NCBI GenBank assembly: GCA_946406115.1
Contig: OX291557.1
Location: 10,386,501-10,450,500, forward strand
DNA: 64,000 bases
From: Apoda limacodes
Taxonomy: Eukaryota > Arthropoda > Insecta > Lepidoptera > Limacodidae
Direction: 5' to 3'
The translations under genes were made by a program, and so were the position numbers. A model generated the notes under the pieces. It did no database searches. It was not told where the DNA came from and saw only the letters and a program-made list of their open reading frames with translations. Positions 46,960-56,035 of the stretch are shown here, piece after piece (within the stretch, counting starts at the first letter, position 1; each line of letters starts with the position of its first letter).

Positions 46960-47345
46960 TTTAACTTTTAAAAGGATACAATTCGCGGCGCTTCGCAGCG
47001 TGTTTCATACAAACGAATTTCCTACTTGTTTTGGACATTTACTGATCAAATACAAAATTTTGTAGGCATGAACTTAAGCCGATGTCTGTGGTTTTTCAAA
47101 ATCCTTAAAAAAGTTTTTAATAACTTTTAATCTTATTCAAAATTATTTGTATAAAAAACTAAAATCCTATATAGCTTTTAAATCAATAATTAATTATAAA
47201 ACCGGCACTCTGCAGACCTAGATATCTAATCCTAGGGCAACTCTTCAAAATTTCACGGCGTTTGATATGTAAGTCTCAAAAATAAGTGGGAAAGTCTGTG
47301 TAAAAAAAATTGGCGCCGCGAATCGTATTCTCTTAAATTTTTTAC
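46960..47345. mobile_element. Small TIR element in CFDP1 intron 1
   Basis: The left end reads TTTTAAAAGGATACAATTCG then CGGCGC; the right end, reverse complemented, reads AATTTAAGAGAATACGATTC then GCGGCGCC. The roughly 30-bp ends are thus imperfect inverted repeats around an AT-rich centre. There is no ORF. Probably a MITE. Confidence 0.6.
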
Positions 47346-47460
47346 ATAAAAGTAAGTAAAAAATATCAGGCTAATAAACGCCGTCGCGAGTTTTCATTTA
47401 GTAGTTTACGTAATAGTGCCCATTAGATATTGAACTAACAATTCTAAATAAAACTGTTTA

Positions 47461-47580
47461 CGGAGATGGCGGTGTTAGTTAGTTTATCAAAATAAACATG
47501 TCCGGGTTCCATACGTTTCTAACAAATGGCGGTGTAAGTTAGTTTATCGACATAAACATGTCCGCATTGGGTACCTAAGT
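47461..47580 (+). repeat. Two-unit tandem duplication, exact 60-bp period
   Basis: ATGGCGGTGT(T/A)AGTTAGTTT then AACATGTCCG occurs at 47466 and again at 47526 with a few substitutions. It sits inside CFDP1 intron 1, close to the 5' splice site. Confidence 0.85.
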
Positions 47581-47665
47581 ATCTAACAGAAATCGGCGCG
47601 GGTGGAGCCGTGAGTAATAGCTACCCCTATGTTGTAAAAGATAGCAAGTAAAATATAAAACTCAC

Positions 47666-48191
47666 CTGCAGCAGGACTGTCAGATTTAATTTTCTCTTTA
47701 ATAATATTATTCTCTACAATTATTGTTTCCCCAGCAAATTCGAAAATCCTTCTTTCTCTGGCTTTGTCCTCTTCATTTGATTTAGGATTTTCTTGAGACT
47801 TACTATTGGAATTAGATATTTCCTTTTGTGAATGTGATTGCATCACAGCACTAGCAGTTAATTCTTTTGAAGTAGATGATGATTTAGTATCTGTGCCATC
47901 TAGAAATTTCGCCCAAAGATCTTCCTCCCTTTTCTTTTCTTTCTCCGGATCAAGTATTTCTTCAACGACCTCTTCCTTTTCTTCTTCTCGCTCAGTAATT
48001 ACTTTAATGCCTTTTCTAGATTTAGATTTCTTTCCGTTGATGTTCTCTTGTTTTGCTTTCCTTTTCTTTGCTTTGATTTCAAGTTCTTTTTCATATTGTA
48101 TTTCAGTTTCTTCATTGGCAGAATCTTCTTCAGACACTACTTCTGGCTCTCCTGGTACATAATCTTCGTCACTTTCGCTTCCTGAAGACAT
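47666..48191 (-). CDS. CFDP1: CFDP1 (BCNT/Yeti/Swc5 family) exon 1
   Basis: CFDP1 is a nuclear protein and a subunit or partner of the SRCAP/SWR1-type chromatin remodeller that places histone H2A.Z; the fly homologue is Yeti and the yeast one Swc5. This exon gives the first 175 residues. The N-terminus is acidic (SGSESDEDYVPGEPE), as in the family, where such DEF/Y-rich acidic stretches bind histones. Basic patches follow (KAKKRKAKQ, GKKSKSRKG) that may act in nuclear import, then the conserved DLWAKFLDGT motif near residues 92-101 and a lysine/serine-rich linker. The start ATG at 48191 opens at the family's usual N-terminus. The donor is GCAG/GTGAGT, last base 47666; codons read past it are intronic. 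The complete protein is 269 residues, close to animal homologues (about 240-300). Confidence 0.96.
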
Positions 48192-49254
48192 CTAAAATTA
48201 ACAATTATAAGTACATATATTTTAATACGGTCATAATATTAACTATCATTTCAGAGCAATATTCAGTATAATACCATAACAATACAAGCATTTTGATACG
48301 GAAGAAATCTTAAATGACAAGGATTATCTCTAGCCATGTCATTTATCATTATGTATGAAACGAGCTGTGAAGCATTTTATCTACAACTTTTTCACAAAGT
48401 GTATTTAATATTCTATCTTTTGTAATCTATCGTTATAGTAGGATTACTCGATGACTGTGACTGGACACAGCAACTCAATTTTCGGAACCAGTTACTGGCT
48501 CTATGTAAACGGCAGGCTTTCTCGTTAGTCAATTGCAGCCAGCTACAGCTTGACTGTGCAAATTAAAAGTTAAGTATAAGAACATACAAAATGCTTAGCT
48601 GCTCCGAATTTTAAGTAATCAGAAATGCAATAGTAAGTAAGTACTTATAATACTCAAATGCAGTTTTGAAGAACTATCCAACGACAATTGAGTAAAAAAG
48701 GTTCTTAAATGACGACCACGGTTCGGAAGACGTGTGGGACGGCCTCCTAACAGGTGAGCAGACATTCTAGTCAGAGCCGCAGGAACCCGTAGGCCAGCGA
48801 ATCAGAATCGGCCGGTCTGGCATATTGGTGAGGCCTACGTTCAGCAGTTGACGTCTTCCGGCAAGCGTCCATAGGCTACGGTGACTGCTTACCATCAGGC
48901 CGTAGGCTTGTTTGCCAGTATAGGTATATTGCTAGTATTAAAAATTAAAACAAGGCGAAACCTTAGGCTAAGTCACGTGGTCCGTAACTTACTAGCTTAT
49001 ATATGGGCCAGAGACAACTATAAATGAAAAACATCAAGAGCACGAGAAACCATGCTTAATATAAGATTATTTAGCCTACTTGCTGACACGGCGACCGTTG
49101 TTTCTTTTTTTAAAACAACTGCCACACCAACCTATTGTGAAAGGATTGAACTAATTCAGAAACCTTCCTCGGAGTGTGCATAACAACTTACCAAAATTTC
49201 ATTACAATCGGTTTACCCTAGTTGCGCGAGTCAGACTCGCACTAGACCCTTTCG
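48192..49254. other. CFDP1 upstream spacer, noncoding
   Basis: The CFDP1 promoter must lie here, but I see no clear TATA or initiator. At about 48840-48930 a LINE 3'-end relic (GCGTCCATAGGCTACGGTGA, GCTTACCATCAGGC) follows GC-richer sequence. A family B end (TTGCGCGAGTCAGACTCGCA) is at 49223-49242. Confidence 0.45.
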
Positions 49255-49521
49255 GAAAACCCTTTCTTATCGGATGCCTACGTCATACATAGAACAAAAT
49301 AAAATGTAATTTAAATTAGAAGCACTAAGGAGTATTGATATAAACTTCGAAGCAAATCAGCGCCAAAATAATTTTTACCCCTTTTTAAAAACGAAACACG
49401 TCTTCCATCAATTCTGTTGAAAAAGGTTTATGCAAAATTTGAAGTAGATTGGACCAAAGAATCACATTGTCCCATACAAACTTTGGCTCCCTCTTTCACC
49501 GCCTATTTTATATGTATAGAT
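49255..49521 (+). repeat. Family E repeat, second copy
   Basis: Matches 8733-9110 block by block: CCTTTCTTATCGGATGCCTA, AGAAGCACTAAGGAGTATTG, ACGTCTTCCATCAATTCTGT, AGTAGATTGGACCAAAGAAT. Order differs from the first copy. Ends TTTTATATGTATAGAT. Non-coding. Confidence 0.65.
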
Positions 49522-50329
49522 TACTACAATCGTTGTTTGAGTCCCAAAATAAGTGTAACTTAGGTAGGTATATGTCTTGGATTTGATTACTTCAGATTTT
49601 TATAATAATCCATAAAGCGCACCAAAAATGGTGGCGTCGGACTTCGCACATTTAGGGTTCCGCACCAAATGTAGAATATAAGCCTTCCGAATGGCAAAAT
49701 TGTTCATAAGCAGTAGCTGAGTGAATCCCTTATTTAATTGGTAATTTCAAGTTGATAGTTCAATGAAAAGTTACAAAATTTTGCAAAAAATGCATACTTT
49801 GGCGGCTTTCCAATCCTTAGTTTTCCAATATTTTTTTAACACAAAAAATACCGTATTTATCTTCACAACGAGCTCTAAACAATGATATTCCACTCGATGA
49901 GGTTGGTCAAATAAAAATTTCGGGACCTCCTTTAGTTCTCTAATATTTAAAAATATTTTTGACATGAATTTGTATGGCTTTGAGTCAACAAGATGCTTAT
50001 ACTAAGAAAATTTGAAGACTATAGCTAAAACCTGTGTGACAGACGACGTATAGGCGGACACGTAAGTGACAGCAATAGGGCTGCGTTTGGACCCTTCGGG
50101 TACGGAATGCTAAAAACGGAGCATAATTTTTAAAAACAATCTAGAAAAATCACACAATAATTTTAAATTCTCTAATTGGATATATATCCTATAAGATAAT
50201 TTATTAAATTTTACCCGCAATCAGCAGACATAATTATCTTAAATGTGTACCGCATGTCTTTATTTGCCTTTGCCTCTCTGTGTGTGTTCTACCGCTTGTA
50301 CATTGGGTTGTGTTCTGAGGGATTTGTTC
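49522..50329. other. Family B-related sequence and noncoding spacer
   Basis: From about 49620 to 50115 the ends resemble family B (GGCGTCGGACTTCGCACATT, TAGGGTTCCGCACC; ACCCTTCGGGTACGGAATGC), but the middle is different. The 64-codon minus ORF at 49771-49965 falls in that middle and has no recognisable domain. Confidence 0.45.
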
Positions 50330-50640
50330 GAAATGATGCCCACGGCTACTTTCTATGATCGCACCGCCATCGGCAGTGAATTCATTCTCACACTTTAGAA
50401 CCGAAATGGTCACGTAAAGTGCGGTTTCAGAGAAACTTCCTCCCGCGAACGCTTAAGTTGTGGAATGAGCTCCCTACCAAGGTTTTCTCCAAGGACTACA
50501 GTATGGAGTTCTTCAAGAAAGAAGTTATTAGATTTCTGAAGGGTCGGCAACGCGCGAGTGATACCCCTGGTGTCCATAAGCTACGATGACCGCTTACCAT
50601 AAGGCGGACCGTAAGCTTATTTGCCACCTTAGAGGTATAA
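50330..50640 (+). mobile_element. LINE remnant: ORF2 C-terminus and 3' end
   Basis: An uninterrupted stretch of about 50 codons reads RNFLPRTLKLWNELPTKVFS, YSMEFFKKEVIRFLKGRQRA and TPGVHKLR, then a stop at about 50590. The RTLKLWNELP...F..F...V...L pattern is the usual C-terminus of jockey/CR1-type LINE proteins. It is followed by CCGCTTACCATAAGGCGGAC and a poly(A)-like A run at 50639. The solo 3' ends at 6712, 34870, 43620 and 48880 match this terminus. Confidence 0.7.
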
Positions 50641-50901
50641 AAAAAAATATTGTTATCTTAAAAGCTTATCGAAAAACTGTAAAATGTCACTATAAATTTA
50701 GCCATTATATTTTATAAAAGCCAATGACCCGCGATTACGTGTGACGTCATCGTACTTGAACGGACTGCGCGCTCGTGCACTCATTCTCAAGTCGCTCACG
50801 ACTTGACGGAGCTGAGACGCGATATGTACCTAAATAAAGTGTCGATACATATCAAGAGTGTAAATTTGTGATAATTACTATAAAAACAATACCTACTCAT
50901 T

Positions 50902-51048
50902 ATGAGTATTAATAAAGTTAAAGCTGGTTTTGTACAAGCTCAATCAGATAACCCTCCGAAAGTGGATTCTTTTATGGTATTTGAATATCTAGGTAATCAT
51001 TCGAAGTTTACCAGTGCTGAGATCCGTGGTTGGAAACTACAGAATTAA
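50902..51048 (+). pseudogene. N-terminal fragment resembling insect SWIM/YqaJ-type mobile-element protein
   Basis: An ATG at 50902 gives 48 residues and a TAA at 51046-51048. The tract KVDSFMVFEYLGNHSKFTSA followed by EIRGWK resembles, from memory, the start of a repetitive insect protein family with a V-D-S-F-M-V...SAE.RG.K pattern, an N-terminal domain ahead of a SWIM zinc finger and a YqaJ-like nuclease. Neither the SWIM cysteines nor any nuclease motif follows, so the frame stops early. It may be a first exon left by a deletion, or a decayed copy. The ATG context (CATTATGAG) is ordinary. The assignment is moderate at best. Confidence 0.45.
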
Positions 51049-51112
51049 GGTTGCACCTTATTTATCTGCCTACTTGTTGTAACGTTAGTACTTTAGTTAG
51101 ATAGAATCCAAG

Positions 51113-51434
51113 CCACCACTCAAGTCCGATAACTAGGTAAGTATACTAGGTACGTATGTATTATCTGTAGCCACCGGCAAGGAATTTACTTTCTATCGAG
51201 AGGGTGCGAGGGGGTTTGATTCTTTATCTAAGATCGAGTGGACACCAGTAGTCTTGTAACTAAATCTTGTCAATAAGAATTATACCTAATAGGTACCTAT
51301 TCTACAAAGTGCTATCCCTATCAAAGTATAACTTGATATTTCTCTGGTTTCCAATAAGGTAAAACAGATTAGCCGATGTTTTATTAAATTTTATTGCAAT
51401 AGTTCCAGTTTTTATGACAGGACTTGAGTGGTGG
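51113..51434. mobile_element. Nested 322-bp element with 15-bp perfect TIRs
   Basis: CCACCACTCAAGTCC at 51113-51127 has its exact reverse complement GGACTTGAGTGGTGG at 51420-51434. The interior is AT-rich and non-coding. The structure suggests a small MITE inserted inside the larger segment. Confidence 0.6.
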
Positions 51435-51509
51435 TGCGGACGTATGCAGGGACGTATACAGAGGGGGGGATAGTTGGGATTTATTCATGGTTACAAAGTT
51501 GAACCGTGC

Positions 51510-51550
51510 ACAAAGCAAAGAATTAAGTGACCATTAATTCTTTGCTTTGT
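51510..51550. repeat. Perfect 17-bp hairpin with 7-nt loop
   Basis: ACAAAGCAAAGAATTAA (51510-51526) pairs without mismatch with TTAATTCTTTGCTTTGT (51534-51550) around GTGACCA. It is too symmetric to be chance in this context, but no transcription signals are attached. It could be a subterminal palindrome of the surrounding element. Confidence 0.85.
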
Positions 51551-51791
51551 TACTGCCAACGGCTAACCGATGAGTAAGATGACGTCACGCACTCTGCGCC
51601 GCTGCAACTCGGCGATCGACTCATTAATTTGAATACTACTAGCTCATTTTTAGTCGTATGACAAAAAAAATATACTAATATTTTTCAAGGACTTTAATAC
51701 TATATTCAAAACTAAAAACCTCGTTGATCCTCATTATAAATTTCTAGTCTTGTACTGAATTTCAAAAAAAAGGAAATTTAAAAATTTAAGA

Positions 51792-52094
51792 TTATTGTAA
51801 AGCATAAGTTTCTTTTTTTTGACATTCCTGTAAGTCATTCTTACAAAATCTTTTGACACTGTCTAAGGTGTGAGGATTGATTTCCTGCCCACAGCAAGCA
51901 ATGTTATGGTAGAAAGAAGCCATGAGCATCATTTTGATCAATGCCTCACTACACATATCATTATACAAGCGGTAGAACACACATAGGGAGACTGAATAAA
52001 TATTTGAGGAACACACACTAGCTTTTACTCGACACGGATTCCGCCACCCATGCTTGTACTTTTCAAAGCAATCAAAAGTTGTAGTTATATTCAT
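51792..52094 (-). CDS. Unrecognised 100-aa cysteine-rich ORF downstream of GNL2
   Basis: I do not recognise this protein. The frame starts at an ATG directly after an in-frame TAA, so it is the full ORF. It has nine cysteines in 100 residues (9, 21, 28, 38, 48, 67, 68, 84, 91), including a CC pair, and no signal peptide, membrane segment or twin CX9C motif. The regular spacing (C-x11-C-x6-C-x9-C-x9-C) and a non-repetitive composition make it look like a folded protein and not a random frame. It lies on the same strand as GNL2, starting 172 nt beyond the GNL2 poly(A) signal, so it would need its own promoter in about 170 bp or be part of a longer transcript. I found no AATAAA shortly after its stop. 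It may be a small insect-specific protein, a terminal exon, or chance. Confidence 0.4.
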   Translation of the reverse strand: MNITTTFDCFEKYKHGWRNPCRVKASVCSSNIYSVSLCVFYRLYNDMCSEALIKMMLMASFYHNIACCGQEINPHTLDSVKRFCKNDLQECQKKETYALQ

Positions 52095-52265
52095 TTAAAG
52101 AAAACTTAACAGCCCAAGAATCAGTTTATACCAACTAACTTAACAATCTGAATCATCTCATTGCTACTTTTTAGTTGCTTATTGAATTTTATAAGAATTT
52201 CCTTAAACAGGGTTAATTTTCCTCATTACAAAATAAGCGAAGAATCTCACTCATAAAACTAGGTA

Positions 52266-52271
52266 TTTATT
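52266..52271 (-). terminator. GNL2: Poly(A) signal of GNL2
   Basis: AATAAA on the minus strand (TTTGAAATAAATACC), 50 nt after the GNL2 stop at 52323-52321. It implies a very short 3' UTR. Confidence 0.75.
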
Positions 52272-52320
52272 TCAAATATATCTTATTTATCACACATAAA
52301 TATCTTAACTTTAATTAATC

Positions 52321-54378
52321 CTATGCAGGAATTTTTCTATTTCTATTCCTGTTTTTCACATTTGATACTTCATAGAAGTTACTTCCTGTTTTAATACGAC
52401 GCTGACTTCTTTCTATTGCCCTTCTTTGTTTTGCTGTAATTTTCTTGGTTACATTGCCAACATGACCCATTTTTGTCTTTTTCCTCTTTGGATTTACTTC
52501 TTCTACAGTAAACGATCCACTAGCTGCCTCAAGCTTCCTTCGTCTCATTTCTTTTACTGCTTCTATACTATTTGTTAAGTAATCCTCAACATTGCTGCAT
52601 TCATTTTCATCAGTACTATAAAAGTTACTAGCATCTGAAGAATCATTTTCTTCATTTGCATCACCTTCATTTTGTACAGTGTCTGGGTTATTTTCATCAT
52701 CTACTCCATTTAATTTATTAGAAATTTTAATGTCTTCAAGAGGTTTGATGTCATCATTGTTATCAAACTGGAGTCCAACTCGTATTTTAGCAAAATCTTG
52801 AGCTATGATTAAATTATTTACACTCATTTTAGGTTTTTCAGTAGACATATCAGTTTCATCTTTAGTCTCTTCTTCAGCAGTAGATTCTTGGTTAATTTTA
52901 TCATCAACCAAGACATTTGTTTCATTGGAAGCAACATCTGGCTCTTGGTTTTTAGAAAGTGGAATCTCGAAGCCTTCAGGTGCAACATAAAATGGTAATT
53001 TTCCTCTTTGCCAATCATTGAGAACCATTCTGGCAACTTGGTTAACATCAGGTTCTCCTTTTTTTAGTAATTTACCAGTTCTGGCAGCCATCTTTTCTAA
53101 AAACTCTGTAGGAGTATTCCAATCATCGACCTTATAGGTTTTGATCAAGTATTCTTTCCGAACTCTTTTTACTACTTCTTCAATGTAGTCTTCAGGGTTT
53201 TGTACTAACTCTACTCGTACAACTCCTTTCAAAACTTTTTCTACATCAGTTTCTGCAGAAGGGTAAACTACACCTGGACAATCTATGAGAAAAATTCTTT
53301 TCATCAGTGTTATGTACTGCCAGACTTTAGTTTCACCTGCAATAGGTGCAACCTTACAAACTTTCTTTGACCTTAAAGTGTTAATAACTGATGATTTTCC
53401 AACATTTGGATAACCAATCAGACCTACGCTGATTTGTTTCTTATCAATATGTAATTTTCCAAACTGACGCAGTAGGTTGATAAGAGACCCTTTTCCAAAT
53501 GGATGTGTCAACGAAGCATGGAAAGCCACTGTTGGATATTCTGAACTAAGTATGGCTACCCATCTTTGGGTCACCCAATTTGGCACAAGATCAACTTTGT
53601 TTAAAATAAATATTAAATGCTTATGTGGCTTTTCTTTCTTGAGAAAATTTTCGACATAAGGACTCCTAGTACCCATTGGGTCACGAGCATCTAAAATTTG
53701 GAGGAGAACATCAGATGAGTCTATTACTTTATACAATTCATTCCAAATCCTTTTGCTCATTCCTGCACCAAATACCCAATCTCTCTGTCCTTCTCTAACA
53801 CCTGTATCTTCCCGAATTCTGTCAATGTCTTTATTTTCATCATATTTTTCAGTATTTTCATCTACAACTTTTGATAGAGTAAGTAAATCATTAACCTTCA
53901 GATTAACTCTTTTTCTCTGCTTTTTAGGTCCAAAAGTATTGTCAAAGCTTTCTGTATCCAATAAATGTACCCTTGAGTGCTTTGCTTTTTCATTGAGCAA
54001 TGATATAGGCAAATTGGTTGGTTTCATTACTACTTGGTAAGGGTTTTTTATGGCTGCACCAAACTCTTCCTGAAACTTCTGCAAGGCACTTTGAGAAATT
54101 ACTCTAGAATTCCCAAACCACTTTTGATTGGGTTCTACACGAGCGCGCGTGCCAGATGGCAACCAACCCTGAAAAGGTGCTGGAGACAATATTTTGCCAG
54201 TCTTGTCTCTTTTGGCTTTAAAATTACGATACATTTGCAACCTTTTGATGGTCCCTTTTGTTCTAGGGTTACCAACCCCTTTCAAATTATCGGTAGGTCG
54301 ATCTGGATTCATGGAATGTCCCGATTTGTTAAAACCTTGTTTCCGGGGGGCTCCCGGAGCAGACCGTACTTTCCCCAT
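52321..54378 (-). CDS. GNL2: GNL2 / Nog2, nucleolar GTP-binding protein 2
   Basis: GNL2 (yeast Nog2/Nug2, NGP-1) is a circularly permuted GTPase that joins the pre-60S ribosomal particle in the nucleolus and nucleus and acts as a checkpoint before export. The 685-residue product shows the family layout: an N-terminal NGP1NT domain (about 40-170, beginning with [16 protein letters not shown] near 24-39), then the permuted G domain with DARDP (230-234), G4 LNKVDLVP (259-266), G1 GYPNVGKSS (322-330) and G3 LIDCPGV (364-370). An acidic, variable region (about 490-600) and a basic tail ([22 protein letters not shown]) follow, the latter likely for nucleolar targeting. I start at the ATG at 54378 ([14 protein letters not shown], as in other animals); an upstream in-frame Met at 54450 adds 24 unrelated residues. 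The frame is uninterrupted and has no intron. Human GNL2 is 731 residues. Confidence 0.97.
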   Translation of the reverse strand: MGKVRSAPGAPRKQGFNKSGHSMNPDRPTDNLKGVGNPRTKGTIKRLQMYRNFKAKRDKTGKILSPAPFQGWLPSGTRARVEPNQKWFGNSRVISQSALQKFQEEFGAAIKNPYQVVMKPTNLPISLLNEKAKHSRVHLLDTESFDNTFGPKKQRKRVNLKVNDLLTLSKVVDENTEKYDENKDIDRIREDTGVREGQRDWVFGAGMSKRIWNELYKVIDSSDVLLQILDARDPMGTRSPYVENFLKKEKPHKHLIFILNKVDLVPNWVTQRWVAILSSEYPTVAFHASLTHPFGKGSLINLLRQFGKLHIDKKQISVGLIGYPNVGKSSVINTLRSKKVCKVAPIAGETKVWQYITLMKRIFLIDCPGVVYPSAETDVEKVLKGVVRVELVQNPEDYIEEVVKRVRKEYLIKTYKVDDWNTPTEFLEKMAARTGKLLKKGEPDVNQVARMVLNDWQRGKLPFYVAPEGFEIPLSKNQEPDVASNETNVLVDDKINQESTAEEETKDETDMSTEKPKMSVNNLIIAQDFAKIRVGLQFDNNDDIKPLEDIKISNKLNGVDDENNPDTVQNEGDANEENDSSDASNFYSTDENECSNVEDYLTNSIEAVKEMRRRKLEAASGSFTVEEVNPKRKKTKMGHVGNVTKKITAKQRRAIERSQRRIKTGSNFYEVSNVKNRNRNRKIPA

Positions 54379-55124
54379 TGTTAATTTAAATAAAACAAAA
54401 CTAATTGGATAAAAACTATAACACGCGGTTCTTCTTGCATAAAATAACACAACAACAAATATAACCTATTTTTAACGTATAACATGACATAAGTAGCAAC
54501 TTCACACGACTGAATTAGATTGTAAGCAATCGCAAAACGCTATTATAAAAAGAGCATACCTCGTCGCTGCTGTAATTATTTATTCCCGCAACCGCAAAAT
54601 AAGACTAAAACTCTTTAAAATTATATGTCAACAAACAAATAGTTAGGATAATCAATAACGAATTTAAATTATCAAGTTATAGCTAATGTTTTGTTCAAGA
54701 CCACAATCAGCACGAGAGCAGGATGTCAAATCGTAATTTATTGTAGAGGAACAGAGAGACCACAGAGGTTCATTTCGCAACTAACTTCATTCGTTTAAAA
54801 AAAATTTTTATAAAAAAATTTTATGCCATGCTATCAGTCTTGTCATGTCCTACTGGGCCGCGTTCAAAAAAACACTCCATCAGGGTAGAGTTTCATGCTG
54901 TCTCTTTCTGTACTGCAGCAAAATGAATTTGCTATCCTGCTGTCTGTTCTACCCGGGTTAACCCAAGTTGGGTTTATGAACGTACACCTACATAGTTTGA
55001 TTGGGCAACTTTTTTGTCGGGTATTATATTTAAACCTACAACAACTAGCATTGCCCGTAGTTAAACTAGAACTATATAAGTTCTAGCACTTTTTTGCTGG
55101 TTTTACCATACGTATAACAAATTC
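54379..55124. other. GNL2 5' flank and spacer, noncoding
   Basis: The GNL2 promoter should be within the first few hundred bases. A donor-like CGACGAG/GTATGC on the minus strand near 54577 could mark a 5' UTR exon, but its acceptor is not evident. The 63-codon plus frame at 54895-55086 has no recognisable domain. Confidence 0.4.
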
Positions 55125-55863
55125 TAAGGCCCGGATTAACAGTCGTGGCTTAGCCAAAGTAACATTGTAACTTTAGACAGACTTCAAAGACTTAGTAGCG
55201 TAATGTAATTAAATGCAACAACGAACATAACTTAGGTCCGTTATAATAGTCGTTGCTTAGACAAAATATTACTTATTGCTATGACAGAGTCAGTCACCTT
55301 GCTAAGTATGCTCTTATTCTTAGCTTAGCCTGAGTAACGCATTTCCTTTACTCAGGACAGTTTAAGCACGTAATGTGTTAATGATAATAAAACATGGATT
55401 CAAATGCTCAGATATTTATGAATTTTTTTTTCCTAGCTACTTACGTACTTATGAAAGGGTACCATCGGCAAATGGGAGAGGTGCGAGTTGGTGGGGAAAT
55501 AATTACATTATATAAGTACTTACGGTACCGTCGCCGCTTCGGCGCGCAAGTTAAAACTCGCACTTGACCGGTTTTTTGTTCTTTATGGCATTTGATGGAC
55601 GCAGGTAAAGGTCAAGCCATACAGCGTTGTCGATAAAAAAAACTACTGTTTACAATGAATTGACATGAAAAAAAGTAAAGAATTTTAGGTACAAAAAAAA
55701 CAAAAGCCTTTTATGACAACCACCGAAATTATTTTGCTTCTATTGCTATCACAAATGGCTTTCTGTTTTTGACAGTAGAAGTATTGTATGGAATTCTCCA
55801 AGTAAGACTTTCAGAAGTATTACTCAGGACATAACTTAGCAGCGACTTTTAATCAGGGCCTAA
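55125..55863. mobile_element. TIR element of about 740 bp
   Basis: The left end TAAGGCCCGGATTAACAGTC and the right end, reverse complemented, TAGGCCCTGATTAAAAGTCG are imperfect inverted repeats, both followed by a CTTAG / CTAAG block. Further internal copies of GTCGTTGCTTAG and ACTCAGGACA occur at about 55248 and 55363. A family B end fragment (GTTAAAACTCGCACTTGACC) lies inside at 55550-55569. No ORF. Confidence 0.55.
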
Positions 55864-55879
55864 TAGTCTTATAATAGAC

Positions 55880-55990
55880 TTTGAATCCCGCAAAACGGGA
55901 TCACGAATTCCCGCGGGATCTCGCTGCTTTTATTAATCTGCTGGATCCCGCACCTTCAAAGCGCGGATCCGTGGAACCCGCAAATTAAAA
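55880..55990. repeat. GGGATCCCGC-motif cluster, possible hAT end
   Basis: Alternating sense and antisense GGGATC/GATCCCGC strings (AATCCCGCAAAACGGGATCA, AATTCCCGCGGGATCTCG, GGATCCCGCACC) within 110 bp. Similar subterminal clusters occur in some insect hAT elements, but I see no paired end. Confidence 0.35.
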
Positions 55991-56035
55991 ATTTGGCGTT
56001 AAAACATTCGCAAAAATCGCGAGTAGCACGAGTGC

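Larger units (their letters stand above)
46291..47665 (-). other. CFDP1: CFDP1 intron 1, carrying repeats
   Basis: 1,375 bp with GTGAGT and TTTCAG ends. Contents: a family B remnant with both ends and a deleted middle (46434-46525), an unplaced sequence with an 80-codon plus-strand frame (46707-46949) that I do not recognise, a TIR element (46960-47345) and a 60-bp tandem duplication (47461-47580) ending 85 bp from the donor. Confidence 0.85.
50739..51590. mobile_element. TIR-bounded segment carrying a short YqaJ/SWIM-like ORF
   Basis: GTGTGACGTCATCGTACT begins at 50739, and its imperfect reverse complement AGTAAGATGACGTCACGC ends at 51590. The pairing extends inward with gaps (ACTTGAACGG against ACTCATCGG). 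Between them lie a GC-rich leader, a 48-codon ORF (50902-51048), a nested inverted pair (51113-51434) and a perfect hairpin (51510-51550). I infer one non-autonomous or degenerate DNA element. No transposase was seen, and the TIR is short, so this is tentative. Confidence 0.45.

Noticed and set aside
47806..48162. 118-codon plus-strand ORF rich in serine and phenylalanine
   Set aside because: Antisense shadow of CFDP1 exon 1 (glutamate/lysine codons read in reverse).
53753..54412. Plus-strand ORFs of 60-116 codons across GNL2
   Set aside because: Antisense shadows of the GNL2 coding sequence.
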